Source of the DNA: Diphasiastrum complanatum
Lineage: Eukaryota > Streptophyta > Lycopodiopsida > Lycopodiales > Lycopodiaceae
Length of the DNA stretch: 64,000 nucleotides
NCBI GenBank assembly: GCA_029204225.1
Contig: CM055095.1
Location: forward strand, 71,820,535-71,884,534
Direction: 5' to 3'
How positions within the stretch are numbered: position 1 is the stretch's first letter; each line of letters begins with the position of its first letter. This document shows positions 45,101 to 48,904 of this stretch, one piece after another. Under the pieces are notes generated by a model, which saw nothing but the letters and a program-made list of their open reading frames with translations, was not told where the DNA came from and searched no databases. A program made the translations under genes and the position numbers.

Positions 45101-46695
45101 TGGAATGTGGCCCAAAAAAAAATAAATTTCATAATTATTAAATAAAGGCAAACAAAAAAAATTCCGTGGCTGCAAGTGTCAGAATATTGATGGAAAAATA
45201 TCTGTCAAGCTGTACTAATAAGCTCACAATGTGGTAATTATTCTGGCTAATCTTGTCATGTGTACTAAGAACTTCAAGTTATAGTGCAATGAGAAGATCC
45301 CATGTGAAGATGGTTTTGTTGGTCGCATTTGGAATGCCTGTCAATGCAGACTTTTCTTCTTTCAAGATGATTGTTTGTTGGATCTCTATCATCAGCATAA
45401 GGATTTTCAATTAGACCATTCCATTATAAGAAACCAACCAACGAGGTTGGCTTGGTTGGTTAGCTTGACATCCAAAGTGCCCCTCCTTGGAAACCAAGAA
45501 ACATTATAAAAAACCACATTGGAAACCAAGAAGCATTATAAGAAACCACCCAACGGGGTTGGCTCAGCTTGTTAGCTTGGCATCCAAAGTTTCTTTGGTC
45601 CCAGGTTCGAGCCTCCCCTTGGAAACCAAGAAGCATTATAAGAAACCAAGATATTACTCAGTTCAGATTTTATGTCATTTCACGCTTTACCCAAAGCATC
45701 AACATTTGTCACATTGTCCGTAAATTTTTCACACTGCTTGTCCCATGATTGTAGAAGCAAAAGGTTTGCTCTGTTCTGAAGATGAGATGGTTGTCTCTGC
45801 AGTTCTCAGATGGCTATCTGGACTTGGTTGTTTTAAGAAATTGTCCCAAATGGGCTCTTTTAAAGTTGGTCCTTCAAATGCAAAAAGGAACTCATATCAA
45901 GTCAAAATATGTGCAGTACCTTAAGGTAAGGGCATACTGAAACATTGATGTACTATCATGAAGTTTTCTTTTCTTAAGATGTGACATTGCTTGTTTCTAT
46001 CATTTTGTGTCATTCTGTACTTGTCTTGCATATCATAACCTTCATGTATTTTCTTGGGCAAAAGCTCTTCTCAGCTTGTTTATACGTTCTCGAGTACTTC
46101 AAGACATCGATATAGGTCCATGGCCCCAAACTCTAAAAGCATTATAAAGAGAATAGCTGTATATTGAAGAAAAGCACAAAAGAAAGTTTTTTGTAAGTTT
46201 TCATGTTGAGGGTATTTTAGAGAGCTTAGCTTTGTGTAAATATGGCAAGAGGTTTTGTGATCCACAATGTTAAACTGAAGTTTGCTAACTGAAAGTGCTT
46301 CTTATTTCCATGATGACTAGAGTTTTATTAGGATATAACACAGAATAGTCATACTTTTTCCTGATCCATATTTTTTGTCTAATGCTGTGGGTGATCCTCC
46401 TACTCTTATGTTCATCACTGGAAGCATCATCATTTTCAAATCAGTTTTTCTGTTGAATGTTGATTGCCCACACCGAAAAACCTGACGGGAAGCAGCAATG
46501 CAGGTCAAAGCCTTCCGCATGACTCCTGGTGCGAGAACAAAGGGTTCTGTGCAAGGTGGCTATATTGATGTAGACGGGGAGGTTATAGCACGTGGAATAG
46601 GAGCAGAAGGTGATGGCAGCAGCGACACAATGGTATATGGCCCAACTATTGATATTAGCATACAGCAAGGACTGGCTACAATGTTTTCCCCTTAG
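1..46695 (+). CDS. SPHK: Sphingosine kinase (DAG-kinase catalytic fold), split gene, 5' end off window
   Basis: Plant sphingosine kinase, which phosphorylates long-chain bases (sphingosine, phytosphingosine) with ATP to make signalling phosphates. Join: 1-126, 319-441, 27710-27810, 40006-40078, 41242-41328, 41501-41578, 41854-41924, 42928-43221, 45803-45925, 46504-46695. Every intron is GT-AG and all phases match, giving about 421 open residues. Family motifs appear in order: NPFSGKG in the nucleotide-binding region, [33 protein letters not shown], and a C-terminal block with [10 protein letters not shown] and [10 protein letters not shown] before the stop. Full plant enzymes are near 480 residues, so roughly 60 N-terminal residues are missing to the left. 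The insert of about 45 Ser/Gly/Glu-rich residues in the eighth exon, after [10 protein letters not shown], is the least conserved part. No frameshift or stop was seen. Assignment is from recalled similarity to Arabidopsis SPHK, not a search. Confidence 0.93.
319..441 (+). CDS. SPHK: SPHK exon b (nucleotide-binding NPFSGKG)
   Basis: Acceptor CTGCAG at 313-318, donor GT at 442. The exon carries [16 protein letters not shown], the first conserved block of lipid kinases. It ends one base into a Glu codon completed 27 kb downstream at 27710, giving the family-typical ITVTLRETQF junction. Confidence 0.92.
442..1184. other. Intron DNA without recognised gene
   Basis: No coding match seen. The last 180 bases (about 1005-1184) are pyrimidine-rich with CTCTGTCTCTTACAG-like runs and could be the end of a broken minus-strand LTR, but no boundary is visible. 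Confidence 0.5.
1185..1620 (-). repeat. 3' LTR of copia element 1
   Basis: On the minus strand it runs TGTCAGAAAT to CTCTGGATCA (TG...CA). It is about 436 bp and preceded by the purine tract at 1621-1630. Aligned with the copy at 2164-2616 it differs by a few substitutions and small indels. Confidence 0.78.
1621..2163 (-). pseudogene. Copia reverse transcriptase/RNase H remnant
   Basis: Minus-strand reading shows [12 protein letters not shown] (the copia version of the YVDD polymerase site), then [18 protein letters not shown], a jump, and the RNase H tail with [22 protein letters not shown] and [16 protein letters not shown]. Two frames are needed. Catalytic copia palm motifs upstream and most of RNase H are missing, so it cannot encode an enzyme. 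Confidence 0.85.
2164..2616 (-). repeat. 5' LTR of copia element 1
   Basis: Second copy of the LTR, 453 bp, with a 9-bp segment (TCCACTATG-like, near 2188) absent from the other copy. Starts TG and ends CA on the minus strand. Confidence 0.78.
2617..3002 (-). repeat. 3' LTR (partial) of copia fragment 2
   Basis: On the minus strand the LTR begins TGTTAGATTTCTTATG at 3002, just after the purine tract TTAAGGGGGAG (3003-3012). It contains a run of short repeats with the core GCGAAGGTG at 2750-2920. The far end is cut by element 1, so its full length is unknown. Confidence 0.6.
3010..3572 (-). pseudogene. Copia fragment 2: RNase H domain
   Basis: Open on the minus strand over the whole copia RNase H domain: [61 protein letters not shown] and [12 protein letters not shown], ending at the LTR. 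The catalytic acidic residues (DAD, E in STESEY, D in CDNQS) are present. Upstream the frame leaves copia homology near 3572, so reverse transcriptase and everything before it is lost. Confidence 0.88.
3655..3775. repeat. Tandem repeat of a CATGCAA-rich unit
   Basis: About three and a half copies of a unit near 32 bp (GACATGCAATCAACATGCAA plus a variable AATACAGT part). The following 70 bases keep the CATGCA words but lose the period. Confidence 0.75.
3776..4384 (-). repeat. Probable LTR region of copia 3 (3' LTR), left edge not found
   Basis: On the minus strand an LTR-like start TGGTATCACC at 4384 follows the purine tract at 4385-4398. A TATA-like TCTATAAATGAT (minus) lies near 4272-4283, followed by GAGAGAGAGA near 4235. 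I could not find the other LTR copy, so the left limit is a guess. Confidence 0.4.
4539..5078 (-). pseudogene. Copia 3 RNase H domain
   Basis: Reads [18 protein letters not shown] at the RT/RNase H link, then [40 protein letters not shown] and [12 protein letters not shown]. The frame ends before the usual KHIxIxYHF and TK(P/A)L motifs because a deletion removed the C-terminal part. A small frame change at about 5065 separates it from the RT. Confidence 0.85.
5056..6366 (-). pseudogene. Copia 3 integrase C-terminus and reverse transcriptase
   Basis: 436 open codons. N-terminal part is the copia integrase C-terminal region with an acidic linker of Glu runs ([20 protein letters not shown]), then [75 protein letters not shown] and [18 protein letters not shown] is the polymerase catalytic Asp-Asp. 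In the [11 protein letters not shown] motif Asp is kept but the usual VKTAFL pattern is altered. Confidence 0.88.
6324..6950 (-). pseudogene. Copia 3 integrase core
   Basis: [21 protein letters not shown] holds the Glu of the D,D-35-E integrase triad, followed by [22 protein letters not shown] and an [18 protein letters not shown] block. Upstream the frame is broken: LRSDRG-like codons near 6670-6690 are in another frame with a stop at 6657, so the two Asp-containing motifs are disrupted. Confidence 0.82.
6948..7945 (-). pseudogene. Copia 3 gag and protease
   Basis: Reads [16 protein letters not shown], a zinc knuckle [14 protein letters not shown], a second degenerate knuckle ([14 protein letters not shown], with Phe where the second Cys should be), protease [11 protein letters not shown] with intact DSGA, and a pre-integrase [10 protein letters not shown] block. 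A frame shift near 7870 separates the first part. The true gag N-terminus is missing. Confidence 0.85.
7946..8147. other. Unassigned spacer between copia 3 and gypsy D
   Basis: About 200 bases with no homology I recognise. GCCTATATA occurs at both its ends (near 7962 and 8132), which might reflect the join, but this is short and A/T-rich. Confidence 0.4.
8148..9408 (+). pseudogene. Chromovirus D reverse transcriptase/RNase H fragment
   Basis: Same sequence as F over [61 protein letters not shown] (FLDD catalytic pair) and [16 protein letters not shown]; RNase H with [15 protein letters not shown]. Frame is open from 8371 to 9276; before it an extra TTAAGT near 8301 and a frame change disturb the start, and a small deletion near 9241 shifts the RNase H frame. 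Confidence 0.9.
9404..9408. repeat. Target-site duplication of E (left), GTTGA
   Basis: GTTGA precedes the LTR of E here and recurs at 20688-20692 right after E's other end. Joining the flanks at one copy restores the family sequence GCAGAGTTGATGCAAGAG seen uninterrupted in F at 18297-18314. Confidence 0.93.
9409..9766 (-). repeat. LTR of E (3' LTR), 358 bp
   Basis: Inverted relative to F's LTRs, same length, TG...CA ends. A perfect 16-bp palindrome lies at 9750-9765. A purine tract (minus AAGGGGGAGGGAG) follows at 9767-9780. Confidence 0.95.
9781..10756 (-). pseudogene. Chromovirus E integrase and chromodomain (broken)
   Basis: Minus reading gives integrase core [18 protein letters not shown] and [20 protein letters not shown], then the C-terminal domain ([30 protein letters not shown]) and a chromodomain-like end. 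Compared with F a 2-bp deletion near 10150 truncates the frame after LKSGVC, and a further shift after YREYL scrambles the chromodomain core. Confidence 0.88.
10759..12637 (-). pseudogene. Chromovirus E RT, RNase H and start of integrase
   Basis: 593 open codons from the conserved [17 protein letters not shown] to the H2C2 zinc-binding integrase start ([11 protein letters not shown]...CQKCQ). FLDD is intact. In RNase H the motif reads VVETYASDF: the first catalytic Asp of TDASD is Tyr. It ends where a 7-bp deletion after KTQKGND shifts the frame. One in-frame UGA at 12634-12636 separates it from gag-protease. Confidence 0.92.
12634..14085 (-). pseudogene. Chromovirus E gag and protease (N-truncated)
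   Basis: Gag capsid-like region, basic linker, zinc knuckle [14 protein letters not shown], protease [12 protein letters not shown] and the protease-RT linker, ending in an in-frame UGA (CGA in F). Gag begins abruptly at 14085 because of the deletion joining it to the LTR. Confidence 0.9.
14086..14090. repeat. Target-site duplication of F (left), GGCCC
   Basis: GGCCC here and again at 20407-20411 on the other side of F, directly outside TG and CA ends. Confidence 0.95.
14091..14448 (+). repeat. 5' LTR of F, 358 bp
   Basis: TG...CA. GTTACGAGCTCGTAAC, a perfect palindrome, occupies 14092-14107. A TATA-like ACTCTATATCAGG sits at 14372-14384, so U3 is long and R/U5 short. Confidence 0.96.
14450..14463 (+). 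other. Primer-binding site, initiator tRNA-Met
   Basis: TGGTATCAGAGCCA one base after the LTR matches the complement of the 3' end of plant initiator tRNA-Met, the usual primer of plant gypsy and copia elements. Confidence 0.93.
14464..15251 (+). other. F untranslated leader
   Basis: 788 bases between primer site and gag ATG. Purine-rich blocks recur (TTCAGA, GAAGAGG-like words); no significant reading frame. Packaging and dimerisation signals would be expected here, but none can be named from sequence alone. Confidence 0.6.
15252..18185 (+). pseudogene. Chromovirus F gag-protease-RT-RNase H (977 codons, then frameshift)
   Basis: Single frame: N-terminal acidic region (about residues 1-75), gag capsid domain (about 110-260, [20 protein letters not shown]), basic Lys/Arg linker, zinc knuckle [14 protein letters not shown] (bases 16283-16324), protease [14 protein letters not shown] with [33 protein letters not shown], and RNase H starting VVETDASDF with intact Asp. 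An extra A near 18160 (GGAAACTC against GGAACTC in D) shifts the frame and ends it at 18183-18185. ATG at 15252 is the first good start after the leader; upstream frames are closed. Confidence 0.94.
18186..18930 (+). pseudogene. Chromovirus F RNase H tail and integrase N-terminus, multiply broken
   Basis: Continues the polyprotein in changing frames. Relative to E and D there is an extra C near 18219 (CCAACCTTTG), an extra base near 18643, a stop replacing Gln at 18837-18839 (TAA for CAA) after YELLRR, and a shift near 18920 in the zinc-binding region. Recognisable: [32 protein letters not shown], a Ser/Asp/Glu-rich linker with tandem acidic residues, and [11 protein letters not shown]. Confidence 0.88.
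18931..20037 (+). pseudogene. Chromovirus F integrase and chromodomain
   Basis: 368 open codons to the stop just before the purine tract. Integrase core: [15 protein letters not shown] (first Asp), [17 protein letters not shown] (second Asp), [13 protein letters not shown] (Glu). C-terminal domain [17 protein letters not shown] and [15 protein letters not shown], then a chromodomain-type end with [19 protein letters not shown]. The chromodomain places the family among chromoviruses; such domains are known to steer integration to heterochromatin. Confidence 0.93.
20049..20406 (+). repeat. 3' LTR of F, 358 bp
   Basis: Line-by-line comparison with 14091-14448 shows no difference. Preceded by the purine tract AAGGGGGAGGGAG at 20036-20048. 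Confidence 0.96.
20412..20687 (-). repeat. Truncated 5' LTR of E
   Basis: Inverted LTR lacking its last ~80 bases. Against the other LTR of E (9409-9766) I count five differences over about 276 bases, all C/T or G/A. Ends CGTAACA then target duplication GTTGA at 20688-20692. Confidence 0.92.
20693..21485 (+). pseudogene. Chromovirus D, RNase H tail joined to integrase
   Basis: Continues D after E. Reads the RNase H tail and acidic linker to about 20935, then jumps by deletion to the integrase core ([38 protein letters not shown]). In one base run near 21150 a deletion (TTTTGGAGGGC against TTTTTGGAAGGC in F) shifts the frame. Confidence 0.9.
21486..22403 (+). mobile_element. Solo LTR of an unrelated family, 918 bp
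   Basis: Begins TGTTGCGCCGG and ends TTTACAACA, with TAAGC duplicated on both sides (21481-21485 and 22404-22408). Removing it and one TAAGC restores D's integrase reading (GCTAAGCGTAGC as in F 19521). No coding domain, purine tract or primer site inside. It is richer in G+C than its surroundings. Orientation is uncertain because both ends are palindromic. Confidence 0.88.
22409..22917 (+). pseudogene. Chromovirus D integrase C-terminus and chromodomain
   Basis: Reads [33 protein letters not shown] then a stop (TAA for GAT at 22686-22688), followed by an open chromodomain end with [17 protein letters not shown]. Purine tract follows. Confidence 0.9.
22929..23286 (+). repeat. 3' LTR of D, 358 bp
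   Basis: Same family LTR with scattered substitutions; the 16-bp terminal palindrome is lost (GAGCTCATGACGAG). Ends GATCTATTACA. Confidence 0.95.
23287..24075 (-). pseudogene. Unrecognised ORF with N-terminal SDTSVDE repeats
   Basis: A minus-strand frame runs from ATG at 24075 into the LTR of D, open except for one TGA at 23863 (CGA in sister repeats). The N-terminal third is made of repeated [11 protein letters not shown]...RRSRRL units encoded by the hairpin minisatellite. The rest looks protein-like ([37 protein letters not shown]) but I recognise no family; a retrotransposon gag or plant mobile-domain protein is possible. It is cut at 23286 by D's LTR, or D's end was joined to it. Confidence 0.4.
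23775..24040. repeat. Hairpin-forming minisatellite (GAAGTC...GACTTC)
   Basis: Repeated words CGAAGTGTCCGACTTCTTCGAC and TCAACTGAAG with alternate short and long units. Within units GAAGTCTCCGACTTC is an inverted repeat with 6-bp arms and a 3-base loop, occurring several times, so each strand can fold into many small hairpins. Confidence 0.85.
24076..24635. other. AT-rich DNA with promoter-like or LTR-like signals
   Basis: Contains GTGTATAAATACACC (TATA in a palindromic setting) near 24376 and CTTTTTCGGCATTTTTGCG words. It may be a degenerate LTR but no partner copy or TG...CA edges were found. Confidence 0.4.
24636..25015 (-). pseudogene. Fragment of an unidentified coding sequence (repeat r3, copy 1)
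   Basis: Minus reading gives a protein-like stretch, [20 protein letters not shown] then a charged helix [21 protein letters not shown], then LLRARTI, a TGA, and an open run [17 protein letters not shown] with [10 protein letters not shown]. The second half recurs near 52.7 and 56.25 kb. Not recognised; a coiled-coil C-terminus is the most that can be said. An AG acceptor-like CATTCTTTCAG exists on the other strand, so a plus-strand reading cannot be excluded. Confidence 0.35.
25059..25445 (+). repeat. Solo LTR related to element H (right edge approximate)
   Basis: Starts AGTTATGGAC after a purine tract (GAAGGAGAG) exactly as the LTRs of H at 35203 and 37043, and shares spaced words with them (GGAGGGC/ACACTAT, GAAGCTT). 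A TATA box GGGTATAAATAGG is at 25326-25338. Confidence 0.6.
25446..27709. other. Ordinary AT-rich intron DNA
   Basis: No coding match, LTR pair or tandem array recognised. Short reading frames present on both strands look random. Confidence 0.6.
27710..27810 (+). CDS. SPHK: SPHK exon c (SGDG catalytic loop)
   Basis: Starts with the last two bases of a split Glu codon and encodes [20 protein letters not shown] is the glycine-rich catalytic loop, with the Asp that acts as general base in lipid kinases. Donor GTATGTAAG follows directly, phase 0. Confidence 0.95.
27811..28560. other. Intron DNA without recognised content
   Basis: AT-rich, no protein homology seen. The stretch 28021-28110 (CCCTAGCCTTGACTCACAAGC region) has an LTR-like flavour but no boundary. 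Confidence 0.5.
28561..28670 (+). pseudogene. 3' end of a gypsy pol (chromovirus tail)
   Basis: Plus frame ends [18 protein letters not shown] directly before an LTR, the usual C-terminal motif FPxFHLEDKVxFKGGG of plant gypsy polyproteins. Nothing further upstream is recognisable. Confidence 0.6.
28671..29136 (+). repeat. Gypsy LTR (family shared with 63.0 kb)
   Basis: Starts TGTTACGTCC, ends GATCTACA, about 466 bp. Its second half parallels the LTR at 63020 (TGGTTGGGTGGTTT, GTAGCAGGATCT). Only this LTR is found; the element's 5' part is missing. Confidence 0.65.
29340..29880. repeat. Tandem duplication, unit about 275 bp
   Basis: The block from GATGCATTTTCATTTATG near 29357 recurs near 29624, followed in both by AGAGATTGCTA, CTTTTCAAGGTACAAATAGG and GTGGGGAATCAATCTAATGTTAG. 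The second copy lacks a dozen bases around 29730. Confidence 0.85.
29881..31089. other. No gene recognised
   Basis: A plus frame at 29994-30250 ([20 protein letters not shown] and on) is protein-like but matched to nothing; it may be gag debris of the element whose LTR lies at 28671. Confidence 0.4.
31090..31462 (+). pseudogene. Copia J gag N-terminus with internal tandem duplication
   Basis: Reads [15 protein letters not shown], a TGA in place of Trp, [24 protein letters not shown]: the DUF4219/UBN2 start of copia gag. A 149-bp segment (31182-31330) is repeated at 31331-31462, with period not divisible by three. Confidence 0.78.
31749..32335 (-). pseudogene. Copia K RNase H
   Basis: Minus reading: [23 protein letters not shown], a break near 32095 (stop for Ser/Trp region), then [36 protein letters not shown] and [14 protein letters not shown]. 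The first catalytic Asp is Asn in YTNADW; DAD normally reads D there. Confidence 0.85.
32218..33193 (-). pseudogene. Copia K reverse transcriptase
   Basis: Reads [90 protein letters not shown], then a break near 32700 where the YVDD block should be, and [35 protein letters not shown]. The break removes a clean YVDD. Confidence 0.88.
33227..33753 (+). pseudogene. Copia J: zinc knuckle, protease start, then RT end
   Basis: Plus frame [17 protein letters not shown], zinc knuckle [14 protein letters not shown], acidic linker, protease [13 protein letters not shown] (DSGF rather than DSGA), then a deletion to the RT tail near 33570 ([19 protein letters not shown]) and [15 protein letters not shown]. 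It is interrupted at 33753 by gypsy I and resumes at 38646. Confidence 0.85.
33749..33753. repeat. Target-site duplication of gypsy I (left), GACAC
   Basis: GACAC outside TG here, GACAT at 38646-38650 on the right (one mismatch). Joining the flanks at one copy restores copia J reading [10 protein letters not shown]. Confidence 0.85.
33754..34399 (-). repeat. Gypsy I 3' LTR, 646 bp
   Basis: TGTTGCACAC... to ...CATGTGACA on the plus strand. Contains several close copies of GACACGTGTCA-like words (CACGTG) at 34060-34185. Purine tract on the minus strand at 34400-34413. Confidence 0.9.
34514..35202 (-). pseudogene. Gypsy I integrase C-terminal part
   Basis: Minus reading: [21 protein letters not shown], then a stop/frame change, then [71 protein letters not shown] and [15 protein letters not shown], the lead-in to a chromodomain. 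The integrase Glu (PETDGQTE) is present; both Asp motifs were removed with the deleted segment. Confidence 0.88.
35203..35644 (+). repeat. Element H 5' LTR
   Basis: AGTTATGGAC at the start matches 37043 and the solo LTR at 25059. TATA-like GGCTATAAGTAGGG at 35449-35462. A 47-bp segment (GCTTAGTCTTGCTTATGTGCTGCTTTCATA-type) is tandemly repeated near 35550-35610. Confidence 0.78.
35645..35656 (+). other. Element H primer-binding site (tRNA-Met)
   Basis: TGGTATCAGAGC directly after the LTR, initiator tRNA-Met type. Confidence 0.88.
36276..37000 (+). pseudogene. Element H internal gag/RNase H/chromodomain remnant
   Basis: ATG-led gag start ([37 protein letters not shown]), then after a frame change directly [20 protein letters not shown] and LVEIDASSA (RNase H start), a jump to [15 protein letters not shown] and a chromodomain [21 protein letters not shown] at 36814 precedes the chromodomain. 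Three deletions are needed to explain it. Confidence 0.8.
37242..37429 (-). pseudogene. Gypsy I gag N-terminus
   Basis: Minus ATG at 37429 opens [19 protein letters not shown], a coiled-coil-like gag start, about 535 bases downstream of the primer site, a normal leader length. It ends at the junction with element H. Confidence 0.7.
37965..37978 (-). other. Gypsy I primer-binding site (tRNA-Met)
   Basis: On the minus strand TTGGTATCAGAGCGG follows the LTR, initiator tRNA-Met type, which fixes the element's orientation. Confidence 0.9.
37980..38645 (-). repeat. Gypsy I 5' LTR, 666 bp
   Basis: Same sequence as 33754-34399 with small indels, one of about 20 bp near 38372. Its outer end is GTGATA where the partner has GTGACA, a single change of the terminal CA. 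Confidence 0.9.
38646..39235 (+). pseudogene. Copia fragment: end of J and a separate RT piece
   Basis: The first 30 bases continue copia J. From about 38725 a plus frame reads [48 protein letters not shown] and, after frame shifts, [14 protein letters not shown] and [24 protein letters not shown] is intact. Breaks near 38905 and a TAG near 39108 make it non-functional. Confidence 0.85.
39236..40005. other. Intron DNA without recognised gene
   Basis: No coding match. Segment 39360-39560 looks LTR-like (GGAGGAGGGCAAATTACGG purine tract, ATGGGTCCTCTGGC) but no pair was found. Confidence 0.45.
40006..40078 (+). CDS. SPHK: SPHK exon d
   Basis: Encodes [20 protein letters not shown] then AIPAG, continuing VSGDGVLVE from the previous exon. 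The donor splits the last Gly codon after one base (phase 1). Confidence 0.93.
40079..41241. other. SPHK intron, nothing recognised
   Basis: 1.16 kb, AT-rich, no coding homology or repeat found. Small introns 41329-41500 and 41579-41853 are also plain. Confidence 0.65.
41242..41328 (+). CDS. SPHK: SPHK exon e (GSGNG motif)
   Basis: Acceptor CTGTCAG precedes; the split Gly codon closes the [14 protein letters not shown] motif, the substrate and nucleotide loop of sphingosine kinases (usually GTGNG in the Arabidopsis enzyme). It ends IIRG with the Gly codon split again. Confidence 0.93.
41501..41578 (+). CDS. SPHK: SPHK exon f (DVATVAQGQ)
   Basis: Follows a short 172-bp intron ending TCAACAG. 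Encodes [14 protein letters not shown] and LLLCWG; the Asp-Val-Ala-Thr segment is a conserved block of the plant enzyme. Phase 1 donor. Confidence 0.93.
41854..41924 (+). CDS. SPHK: SPHK exon g ([11 protein letters not shown])
   Basis: Acceptor TTTCAG; encodes [17 protein letters not shown] and ends FEFY at a phase 0 donor [17 protein letters not shown] is nearly invariant in plant sphingosine kinases. Confidence 0.95.
41925..42927. other. SPHK intron, nothing recognised
   Basis: 1.0 kb with no recognisable insertion. Confidence 0.65.
42928..43221 (+). CDS. SPHK: SPHK exon h (longest, 98 codons)
   Basis: Acceptor CGTTTCAG; 294 bases in phase 0. Begins [13 protein letters not shown], then [10 protein letters not shown], a Ser/Gly-rich variable stretch, and [20 protein letters not shown], which matches the conserved VxLHNVPWGSEDTLAAP block. 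Donor AAG|GTAAAG. Confidence 0.94.
43222..45420. other. SPHK intron part without recognised content
   Basis: No coding match or terminal repeats found. Short frames near 44530 and 43608 look random. Confidence 0.6.
45430..45665 (+). mobile_element. tRNA-derived SINE, tandem/partial copies
   Basis: The full unit at 45551-45660 has an A box (TTGGCTCAGCTTGTTAGC) and 40 bases later a B box (GGTTCGAGCC), like RNA polymerase III promoters in tRNA genes, then a tail CTTGGAAACCAAGAAGCATTA. A partial unit at 45443-45490 lacks the B box, and the tail AACCAAGAAGCATTATAAG is repeated. Lies in an SPHK intron. Confidence 0.75.
45803..45925 (+). CDS. SPHK: SPHK exon i
   Basis: Acceptor GTCTCTGCAG; 41 codons from [17 protein letters not shown] to KSKYVQYLK, donor AAG|GTAAGG. 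This reading frame carries no start codon and is easy to miss; other frames here contain stops. Confidence 0.92.
46504..46695 (+). CDS. SPHK: SPHK last exon with stop
   Basis: Acceptor GCAATGCAG; begins [11 protein letters not shown], includes [12 protein letters not shown] and ends [12 protein letters not shown] then TAG. The DGE is the conserved C-terminal acidic motif of the family. No clear polyadenylation signal was picked out after the stop. Confidence 0.94.
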   Translation, partial: VKAFRMTPGARTKGSVQGGYIDVDGEVIARGIGAEGDGSSDTMVYGPTIDISIQQGLATMFSP

Positions 46696-47445
46696 CCTTT
46701 CGGCTGGTATCATTACACCTCAAAATCTCCTCCCTGCGCAGCTATTGCAGCTTCAAAAGTGCCAAGAATTTTAACAGCAATGAGTGAGCTTTTGCCAAAT
46801 GAATTTCAATCTCACTTCCTTGATTTGTTCATTTGTCTCTCATCAACTGTCTAAATAACTGGCTTCCCAGATATTATCTGTACAGCTCTGCTGAACAGAT
46901 GCTATGATCTTTCTCTCTGTATTTCACTATTTCGCCGAATAATTCATCTATACCACACATAATTAACAAGCTCAAACTTACGTTCCATTCCTGATTTTCC
47001 CATATAACATTGATACAGCCCTGTCGAATAGCTGCTATAATTTTTCTTGCTATATTGCAGTTCTTCGCCTTAAAATACATCTATACAACACATCATTACC
47101 AGGATTAAAAGTATGTTCCACTCTCCAACCTGAACCTAGTTGTACAAAACCTCATGGAAGCATCAGGGGCTTGGCAAGCTGTGCTTCAGAGCCGGCACTG
47201 AACCATCAAAGTTAAAAAGACCGAAGAACAGTTTGAAAAAGGGAGCTGTGGCAGAATACATACGTTCAGAGGAAAATCACTTCCAGAGCTTTCTTTTCTC
47301 TCCTCAGCAATAAATCAGTTAATGCAAATTCATGTCTGTTACTTTGCTGCGATTCATATTGGGAAGCAGTTTCAAAGAACACGTATACCAAAAGGACTAT
47401 GCAATCTTGTTGACTTACAAATAAGGCGCCTTCTTTTCTCCTAGC
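46696..47445. other. DNA after SPHK, probable 3' UTR and spacer
   Basis: No coding match. It contains an approximate duplication (GATACAGCCCTGTCGAATAGCTGCTAT against ...CAGCTCTGCTGAACAGATGCTATG, 46885 and 47010) without other features. Confidence 0.5.
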
Positions 47446-47536
47446 TATGCTTCTTGGTTTCCAAGGGAAGGCTCGAACCTGGGACCAAAGAAACTTTGGA
47501 TGCCAAGCCAACCAACTGAGCCAACCCCGTTGGGTG
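47446..47536 (-). mobile_element. tRNA-derived SINE, single copy
   Basis: Minus-strand copy of the SINE at 45551, with A box TTGGCTCAGTTGGTTGGC and B box GGTTCGAGCC, closer to a tRNA than the other copy. It is not a functional tRNA: no acceptor-stem pairing with the 5' end is visible. Confidence 0.75.
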
Positions 47537-48904
47537 TTTTCTCCTAGCTATGGATAGGATGTTGTCATAAGGCTTCACGGTAGATCTTTCATGTTGTTGA
47601 TTTCTTATCATTTTTACTAAAAAAATGATTCCTCATCTATATTGAACAATATTTTGAAATATAACTCCAAAAGCTTTGTTCAATCAAATGAGAAGAGAAT
47701 CAATTATGTGGGAGGTTCCATATAAAACAAGAACGATGTGGTAGTATCACAAAGGCCTTGCCATGTCATATCATCATATTTTATTTTTTATTTGAAGATT
47801 AAAAGAATGTAAAAAAATAGCTTAGTAAAATTTTGATAGTTGTCCTTAACTTTTAGAGGCAAATGTTCTATGGATTGTGATGATGTTTTTTATTTTTTGT
47901 TAATTTAACAATTTCAACATTATGACAAGGGCTTCATGACATAATATCACAATAATAACTTGATTACATGCATTCAAAACTTTAATAGATAATAACAAAG
48001 TTCGATACAACTTCCGTCTTTTTGTCTTTTGGAGTATGAGTTTGGACTTGTAAATCCAAAGACAAGTTTTGACCTGTAAATCCAAAATTGCTAAAAACCA
48101 GTTTATTATTAAGTTTACATGAAGAGATTTGACATGATAAGATTTCTTGATGATTGTGTTAGACAACACAATTAACCAAACAAAGTTGTCCTAGAAAAGA
48201 CTCTTGCTCTCCTCTGCTTTCCAATCTAACACCGATTAGATGAAAGTGAAAATTGTCGCAGATCTTCAAGATCAATGAAGCCTATAGGATAAGTATTTAG
48301 CTTGGTAATATGCACCATAGTCGTTGTGCAAATAATAAGAAGATGAACACGTGGATGATTGATTCTATGATTTTTTATGCAGTAGCATCAATTTGTTGCT
48401 ATGTAAGTTAAGTAGCATGAGAGCATGATAAGATAAATATGATTTAATAGATTTTTCAGGTGATTCATGTTTAATTTGCATATCGTTGGAATATTTTGAA
48501 TCTGAAATATATCTTGGTTTTTGATAAGTTTCTATTTTACAATAAATTTCTTATCAGTTTGTTTTAACATTTGAAGTTGCCCAAAACAACAATTTGCCTA
48601 CAGATTTGTGGTATTTGCTTTGAGGCATAAACAAATGCATTTATTAGAATTTTTGCTAAAGAAGTAAGTATCAATAAGTTAAGTTATCGTGACGATTCAT
48701 CTGTTTTTTTTTTTACATTTTAGCATTATCACAATCACTACCACAAAAGTAGTTAAAAGTTTTGACAATCGTAGAACTAAGATTGCATATTGAGATTCAA
48801 AAAGATTAAGAATTTTGTATGAAATGATTTTGCCAATAAATAGGTGATTTTCAGGGGTTTAATATTTTGATCACGAAATATGTCCGTCATTTTGGAATGA
48901 TTCA
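47537..48904. other. AT-rich DNA, nothing recognised
   Basis: Long A/T runs, no convincing reading frame or repeat structure. Confidence 0.6.

Noticed and set aside
47446-47536. A functional tRNA gene
   Set aside because: A and B boxes are good, but no acceptor stem or anticodon arm can be formed and the same unit occurs with a SINE tail at 45,551.
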